In this document: piece by piece, positions 5,480-9,206 of the stretch
Layout of the letters: each line of letters opens with the position of its first letter
How positions within the stretch are numbered: the stretch's first letter is position 1
Source of the DNA: Pseudomonadota bacterium
Lineage (GTDB): Bacteria; Pseudomonadota; Alphaproteobacteria; Sphingomonadales; SMXR01
Assembly: GCA_022571175.1 (NCBI GenBank)
Contig: JACZYI010000062.1
Coordinates: forward strand, 1-9,206
DNA: 9,206 nt
Direction of reading: 5' to 3'
Program-made: the position numbers and the translations under genes
Notes under the pieces: generated by a model
What the model saw: the letters and a program-made list of their open reading frames with translations, nothing else
What the model was told of the DNA's origin: nothing
Databases searched by the model: none

Positions 5480-6508
5480 ATGATAAAAATTCTCTCTTCA
5501 ATTTTATTTGTTGCCCTCTTGTTACTGGCATCGCCCTCAACCGCAGAAATAATTACCAAAGAAGTTAGTTTTCGTAACGGTGAGGTTCAAATATTCGCAT
5601 CTCTGTTGATGTCGCAGGATAAGAAAGGCAAAGCAGGGCGACCGGCGGTTATCATGGTACATGGCTCGGGGGATGGACCGCGTGAGATTTTTCTGCCGAT
5701 GGCCCGTTGGTATGCAGAACAGGGATTTATTGTGCTGATTTATGACAAGCGCGGCAGCGGACGTTCGGGCGGAAATTGGCAATCTTCCTCTTTGACCGAT
5801 CTAGCCGAAGATGTCGTGGCGGGGCTTTCCTTTCTGGCTGGTCAACCAGTAGTAGCTCGCTCCAAAATCGGAATATTCGGGGTGAGCCAGGCAGGCTGGG
5901 TTTTGCCAGTCGCGGTTACAAAATCAGAGATTGCCACTTGGGCCATAGTGGTAACGGGCGGCGGCGTACGACCTGACAAGGCAGAGATTTTTGCCACACG
6001 GCAGCAGTTGGAACATGCAGGTTTTTCGAGTGAATCTCTGGAACAGGCCGAAGAAGTTCTACTGCATTATTATAATTATCTTGGCACAGGACAGGGTATG
6101 GCCGAGCTCGATCGGGCCATTGAGAAATTTGGTTCCAGGCCATGGTTTTCTTTATTGAACTTGCGACGCTCGCTGCTGGAGGAGGATGATTTTACTGAAA
6201 ACTGGGGATGGGTCGGAAACTACGACCCCGTTCCCTTTATCGGGAGGTCAAAATTAGCATGGCTGGTTATGCTGGCGGCGGAAGATACCCAATCCAATAC
6301 CCGGGACGCCGTGTTGGGCTGGCAAACAGGTTTTGATTTAGCAAGCAACCCGGCCTCGGTCTTGAAAGTATTTCCAGATGTAGGTCACGGCTTGGTCGTT
6401 GGCGGTCATGATATGGTCGCACACAGCGAAGCACGCGAATTTGCTCCCGGTTATTACAAAACCCAAGCCGAATGGTTGCGGGAACTGGGGATAATGGAAT
6501 CTAAGTAG
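5480..6508 (+). CDS. Exported alpha/beta hydrolase (serine hydrolase)
   Basis: A 342-residue alpha/beta-hydrolase-fold protein with a signal peptide (KILSSILFVALLLLASPSTA, likely cleavage near residue 22), so it probably acts in the periplasm or outside the cell. Core motifs: the oxyanion-hole segment VIMVHGSGDGPRE (about 57-69), YDKRGSGRSGG (about 88-98), the nucleophile elbow GVSQAG with Ser136, a likely acid at Asp269 in MLAAEDTQ, and His303 in FPDVGHG. The lid region, about 165-255, is helical and acidic. The family includes esterases, thioesterases and peptidases; the substrate cannot be read. ATG 5480 is preferred over the in-frame ATG 5474 because GGA at 5469-5471 is then at normal spacing; the frame is open back to 5225 but that part overlaps the regulator gene and is not coding. 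It lies inside the putative tRNA-bounded islet. Confidence 0.86.
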   Translation: MIKILSSILFVALLLLASPSTAEIITKEVSFRNGEVQIFASLLMSQDKKGKAGRPAVIMVHGSGDGPREIFLPMARWYAEQGFIVLIYDKRGSGRSGGNWQSSSLTDLAEDVVAGLSFLAGQPVVARSKIGIFGVSQAGWVLPVAVTKSEIATWAIVVTGGGVRPDKAEIFATRQQLEHAGFSSESLEQAEEVLLHYYNYLGTGQGMAELDRAIEKFGSRPWFSLLNLRRSLLEEDDFTENWGWVGNYDPVPFIGRSKLAWLVMLAAEDTQSNTRDAVLGWQTGFDLASNPASVLKVFPDVGHGLVVGGHDMVAHSEAREFAPGYYKTQAEWLRELGIMESK

Positions 6509-6535
6509 GGGGATGGCCTATGGACTGGCTAATGA

Positions 6536-6572
6536 ATAGTCTAATTTGACAACAGATAGATTGTTGGACTAT
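6536..6572. repeat. Interrupted dyad after the hydrolase gene
   Basis: ATAGTC (6536-6541) pairs with GACTAT (6567-6572), and inside it CAACA (6550-6554) pairs with TGTTG (6562-6566) around a 7-base loop, with an 8-base bulge on one side. It lies 27 bases after the hydrolase stop and just inside the distal tRNA-end repeat. It may work as a bidirectional terminator or be part of a recombination site; no T-run follows. Confidence 0.35.
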
Positions 6573-6597
6573 CACCTCCCAAAAGTTATCATTTTCA

Positions 6598-6614
6598 TCC
6601 TGCCGGGGTCGCCA
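6598..6614 (+). repeat. Direct repeat, distal copy: tRNA-Arg 3'-end remnant, putative att site
   Basis: An exact 17-base copy of the end of tRNA-Arg(TCG), including CCA. No T-loop, anticodon arm or acceptor 5' strand lies upstream, so it is not a tRNA gene. One base beyond it is the stop codon of the minus-strand methyltransferase remnant. Bases 6597-6619 also match the end of tRNA-Arg(TCT) and its flank at 21 of 23 positions. Confidence 0.75.
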
Positions 6615-6615
6615 G

Positions 6616-6798
6616 TCATACAATCTGAAGTGCAACTCGGTGTTCCGAGCGAAGCAGATATTTATATCTGGCCCCGGTTTGTTTCCGCCAATCCTGAAAC
6701 GCCCGAAAATCGTTAAAATCAGGGTCATTGGCAAAAAGATATTCGTCGAAAACCAAAACCACCCCCGGGCCGACTTCAGGCCCGAAAAAATCGCGCAT
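6616..6798 (-). pseudogene. C-terminal remnant of a SAM-dependent methyltransferase gene
   Basis: Read on the minus strand this short frame ends in about 50 residues that look like the C-terminus of a class I (TylF/macrocin O-methyltransferase-like) enzyme: GPGVVLVFDEYL, then DFRAFQDWRKQTGARYKYL, and a final beta-strand HRVALQIV before the TGA at 6616-6618. The pattern of a hydrophobic strand ending in FDEY, a helix, and a short closing strand is typical of that fold. The SAM-binding N-terminal part is absent. Recognisable sequence stops near 6765, where plus-strand PAS_5 homology begins, so the 5' portion was deleted or replaced. The assignment is by pattern only and the exact family is uncertain. 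The remnant is unlikely to be functional. Confidence 0.55.
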
Positions 6799-7251
6799 CT
6801 CCTGTCTCGTATCATGATCATGGAATGGTTGAAGACGGACTATTTGTCCATTCGCCTTGCCGGAACATTTTTTAGCGAGCGTCTGGGCTATGACCCCACG
6901 GGCAAAAGCGCCATCGATTATTTCCCTGATGCGACGGCAGATATTTATAAACAGTTTTTGACGCTGGTGACGGTCCAGCCCTGCGTATGTAACATTACAT
7001 TTGTTTCCATGCTCAAGACCGGCGCTTCGGTCCAGTCTGAATTTCAGTATTTGCCAATGCTGAGCAGGGACCGTAAGCCCATCTATATCCTGTCGGCTGC
7101 GATAGTGCTTGAATCCTCTCGTGGGCGTATTCTGGATATAGATGCCCCGGAATATCCCAAAATTGTGGAGGTCAGTTTGCTCGATGTTGGTTATGGCATG
7201 CCTGACCTCAGCAAAAACAAGACGCTTTCAGATATTATAGACGCAAGCTGA
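6640..7251 (+). CDS. PAS_5 domain protein with missing native 5' end
   Basis: The open frame encodes a PAS_5 family protein (a PAS-fold family common in alphaproteobacteria, function unknown). Homology begins near base 6766 with RADFRPEKIAHLL, then IRLAGTFFSERLGYDPTGKSAIDYF and a YLPMLSRDRKPIYILSAAIV strand region, followed by a C-terminal tail of about 40 residues without a recognised domain. The first 42 codons from the GTG at 6640 are antisense to the methyltransferase remnant and have no PAS_5 character; family members normally have a native start and roughly 25-40 residues before the RADF motif. No ribosome site precedes the GTG at 6640 or the ATGs at 6814 and 6820. The gene has therefore probably lost its start and promoter, and is either a pseudogene or expressed with a new N-terminus. 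Confidence 0.65.
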   Translation: MFRAKQIFISGPGLFPPILKRPKIVKIRVIGKKIFVENQNHPRADFRPEKIAHLLSRIMIMEWLKTDYLSIRLAGTFFSERLGYDPTGKSAIDYFPDATADIYKQFLTLVTVQPCVCNITFVSMLKTGASVQSEFQYLPMLSRDRKPIYILSAAIVLESSRGRILDIDAPEYPKIVEVSLLDVGYGMPDLSKNKTLSDIIDAS

Positions 7252-7341
7252 TGCTTCCGGTGAGCAATTGAATTTGCATCTTTTCTGTCTTGGCCAATGG
7301 CCCTTCGCGCCCTATGGTGCCCACAGTCAGGGATCAATTCC

Positions 7342-7348
7342 GGGGGGG
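7342..7348 (+). promoter_or_regulatory. G-rich ribosome binding site deciding a GTG start
   Basis: A run of seven G ends 4 bases before GTG 7353. The in-frame upstream candidates, TTG 7290 and ATG 7314, have no purine-rich site at the right distance. Confidence 0.5.
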
Positions 7349-7352
7349 TGCC

Positions 7353-8975
7353 GTGTTTTCGAATAGATCACATTTATTTTTTCGGGCGATTTTTGGGGCC
7401 TCGCTCGGGATGGCAATGCTACTGGCCATGACCATCGCACTGGTTCCAGGCTCATTGAGTTTTGCCCAGGAGGATCGTCAAAGCGTCCAGCCCGGGCCGG
7501 ATCGGCCAATGGGAGAGGGAGAGGGGCCCTTTGAGCGCCTGGTCATTCGTGGCGGCATACTCATTAACGGCACCGGTGCACCACCCTTTGGCCCGGTGGA
7601 TATTGTGATTGAAGGCAATCGCATCACCGAGATCGGTCAAGTTGATGACTCGGACGTTGGCGAGCATGAAATTGACGCCAGCGGCATGTATATTCTGCCT
7701 GGCTTCATCAACGCCCATGCCCATATTTCAAATCCCGGCCAGTTTGTATTTGGTGAGGCCTCGCCGGCGGAATATGTCTACAAGCTCTGGCTGGGTCATG
7801 GCATTACCACTATCCGCGAGGTAGGCAGCGGTAATGGTCGCGCCTGGACCCTGAACGAGAAGGCGCGCAGTGCCGCCAATGAAATTACCGCGCCCCGCAT
7901 TGTCGCTCATGATACTTTTCGCGGCCCCGAGACCGCCGAGGAAGCTCGCATCTGGGTGCAGGAGCTGGCGGCAGATGGCGGTGATGGTATCAAATTTTTT
8001 GGTGCCCCGCCCGAGGTAATGGCCGCAGCACTTGATGAAGCGAACAAACTGGGCCTCAGGTCCGCCATGCATCATGCCCAACTGGCTGTGGCCCGCTGGA
8101 ATGTGATAGATTCTGCCCGCGCAGGGCTTACCTCCATGGAGCACTGGTATGGCCTGCCAGAAGCCATGTTTGATAATCGCCAGATTCAGGATTATCCCCC
8201 GGATTATAATTATAACGATGAGCAGCATCGTTTTGGTGAAGCGGGCAGGCTTTGGGCCCAGGCGGCAAAACCCGGCAGTGACAAATGGCTTGAGGTGATG
8301 GAGGAGTTGTTGGCGCTCGATTTTACGCTCGACCCCACACTCACCATCTATGAAGCCACCCGGGACGTGGAAGCGGCGCGTAACCGTGAATGGCTGGAGG
8401 GCTATACCTGGCCGACTCTGGGCCGGTTTTTTGAGCCCAGCCGCGAGGCTCACGGGTCTTTCTGGTATAACTGGACCACCGCTGACGAGATTGCCTGGAA
8501 GGAAAATTTCCGTCTTTGGATGGAATTTCTCAATGACTATAAAAACCGGGGAGGCCGGGTGACACTCGGCGACGATGCCGGTTTTATCTATCGGCTTTAT
8601 GGCTTTGGCTATATCCGAGAGTTTGAACTTTTACAGGAGGCAGGTTTTCACCCGCTGGAAGTTCTGCGTTCTGCCACCCTTTATGGTGCGGAACTGATTG
8701 GCCGCGAACATGAACTTGGCTCGGTGGAAGTGGGCAAACTGGCGGACCTGGTCATTATCTCTGAAAACCCCCTGGCGAATTTCAAGCTGCTCTATGGCAC
8801 CGGGGCCACGCGCCTCAATGACGTTACCGGTGAGGCCGAGCAGACCGGCGGTGTGGACTGGACCATCAAGGACGGTATTATCTATGACGCCAGACAGCTT
8901 CTTGCGGATGTGAGGGATATGGTCGCTGCGGAAGAGGCGAGAGAGGCCACAGAAGCCACAGAAGCGGGCGACTGA
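7353..8975 (+). CDS. Exported metal-dependent amidohydrolase
   Basis: A 540-residue amidohydrolase-superfamily protein (imidazolonepropionase/Xaa-Pro-dipeptidase-like group). A signal peptide (hydrophobic stretch about 11-34, ending GSLSFAQ) directs it across the inner membrane. After it come a beta-sandwich segment LVIRGGILINGTG and the barrel. Metal and catalytic residues, numbered from GTG 7353, are His122 and His124 (NAHAH), Lys214 (GIKFFG, possible bridging carbamate), His240 or His241 (MHHAQ), His264 (MEHWYG) and Asp407 or Asp408 (LGDDAG). The barrel ends with the usual ELGSVEVGKLADLVII strand. The C-terminal tail has a small EAT repeat. Family members hydrolyse C-N bonds in cyclic or peptide-like substrates; the one here is unknown. 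A conserved-looking, Trp/Tyr-rich region at about 275-385 may form a specificity lid. ATG 7314 is an alternative start with a longer signal n-region. Confidence 0.9.
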   Translation: MFSNRSHLFFRAIFGASLGMAMLLAMTIALVPGSLSFAQEDRQSVQPGPDRPMGEGEGPFERLVIRGGILINGTGAPPFGPVDIVIEGNRITEIGQVDDSDVGEHEIDASGMYILPGFINAHAHISNPGQFVFGEASPAEYVYKLWLGHGITTIREVGSGNGRAWTLNEKARSAANEITAPRIVAHDTFRGPETAEEARIWVQELAADGGDGIKFFGAPPEVMAAALDEANKLGLRSAMHHAQLAVARWNVIDSARAGLTSMEHWYGLPEAMFDNRQIQDYPPDYNYNDEQHRFGEAGRLWAQAAKPGSDKWLEVMEELLALDFTLDPTLTIYEATRDVEAARNREWLEGYTWPTLGRFFEPSREAHGSFWYNWTTADEIAWKENFRLWMEFLNDYKNRGGRVTLGDDAGFIYRLYGFGYIREFELLQEAGFHPLEVLRSATLYGAELIGREHELGSVEVGKLADLVIISENPLANFKLLYGTGATRLNDVTGEAEQTGGVDWTIKDGIIYDARQLLADVRDMVAAEEAREATEATEAGD

Positions 8976-8987
8976 TTAGCTGCGGCA

Positions 8988-9206
8988 TCAGTTGTAACAC
9001 CTCTCTCCCGAGAGATCGGTGGCACTGCCGTTGAATCTGCTGCGGTCCACATTACCGTCTATACCGCTGATTTTTTCGGTCTGCGTATATTGCCAGAAGG
9101 TCCATTTTTCCCAGCCCTTGGGCAACCGTGGAGTCGCTGCATAATTAGCCAGCCATAGATCATAGCTGCCAAAGGCGCCGGGAAATTCCCGATCCCAGGT
9201 GCCGGG
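8988..9206 (-). CDS. GH25 lysozyme-type muramidase, C-terminal end (partial)
   Basis: The minus-strand frame is open from the window edge to TGA at 8988-8990 and gives 72 residues. They match the C-terminus of glycoside hydrolase family 25: WLANYAATPRLPKGWEKW, TFWQYT, and GIDGNVDRSRFNG, followed by a short tail ending GERCYN. GH25 enzymes cleave the beta-1,4 bond between N-acetylmuramic acid and N-acetylglucosamine in peptidoglycan; the catalytic acidic residues and any signal peptide lie upstream, beyond the window. The gene converges on the amidohydrolase with 12 bases between stop codons. Small GH25 genes occur both in chromosomal wall-turnover loci and in prophages; nothing else here points to a prophage. 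Confidence 0.88.
   Translation of the reverse strand, partial: PGTWDREFPGAFGSYDLWLANYAATPRLPKGWEKWTFWQYTQTEKISGIDGNVDRSRFNGSATDLSGERCYN

Larger units (their letters stand above)
4765..6614. mobile_element. Putative small genomic islet inserted at tRNA-Arg(TCG), no integrase seen
   Basis: About 1.85 kb bounded by the 17-bp direct repeat of the tRNA 3' end. Contents are two tandem hairpins, a membrane-anchored winged-helix regulator on the minus strand, a divergent exported alpha/beta hydrolase, and a dyad after the hydrolase. By eye the segment is richer in A+T than the genes on either side, especially around 5380-5560; composition was not calculated. No integrase, excisionase or transposase is inside, so it would be a decayed or integrase-dependent element. 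Alternative: the distal copy is the remnant of a third arginine tRNA gene lost by deletion. Confidence 0.5.

Noticed and set aside
6501..6821. 106-residue minus-strand frame covering the distal repeat
   Set aside because: It runs through the tRNA-end repeat and the hydrolase 3' end in a different frame from the methyltransferase-like sequence, and shows no domain.
7728..8453. 241-residue minus-strand frame
   Set aside because: It is antisense to the amidohydrolase with its intact metal-binding motifs, and shows no domain of its own.
8988..9206. Prophage reading of the GH25 gene end
   Set aside because: No holin, tail, capsid or integrase gene is in the window, so a phage origin has no support here.

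Overview
The window looks like chromosomal DNA of an alphaproteobacterium with moderate GC. The clues are an NDUFS4-type complex I accessory subunit, a dgcN-dgcA pair best known from marine Proteobacteria, and CCA-encoding tRNA genes. The species cannot be read from the sequence. Most genes are ordinary housekeeping or catabolic functions, but three places carry clear marks of deletion or insertion.

Left part (1-2348): the C-terminal catalytic part of an S9 family serine peptidase runs in from outside. A small isoprenylcysteine-methyltransferase-like membrane protein faces it on the minus strand. Next is an fdhD gene that has lost its central, cysteine-bearing section in frame, then a 93-residue complex I (NDUFS4-like) subunit.

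Middle (2361-4384, minus strand): a two-gene operon, dgcN then dgcA, predicted to acetylate D-glutamate and then racemise N-acetyl-D-glutamate to the L form. Its upstream region is shared with two tandem tRNA-Arg genes on the plus strand (anticodons TCT and TCG).

Accessory part (4765-7251): the last 17 bases of tRNA-Arg(TCG) recur exactly at 6598-6614. The roughly 1.85 kb between the copies looks like a small tRNA-targeted insertion without its integrase. It holds a membrane-anchored winged-helix regulator and a divergently transcribed secreted alpha/beta hydrolase, and looks AT-richer than its surroundings. Just outside the distal copy is the tail of a methyltransferase gene (minus strand), which meets head-to-head a PAS_5 protein gene whose own 5' end is missing. 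This is a rearrangement scar.

Right part (7353-9206): an exported metal-dependent amidohydrolase with all expected metal ligands, and, converging on it, the C-terminal end of a GH25 lysozyme-type muramidase that leaves the window.

No CRISPR array, transposase, integrase or rRNA was seen. The most novel material is the core-less FdhD, the tRNA-bounded regulator/hydrolase islet, and the methyltransferase/PAS junction.
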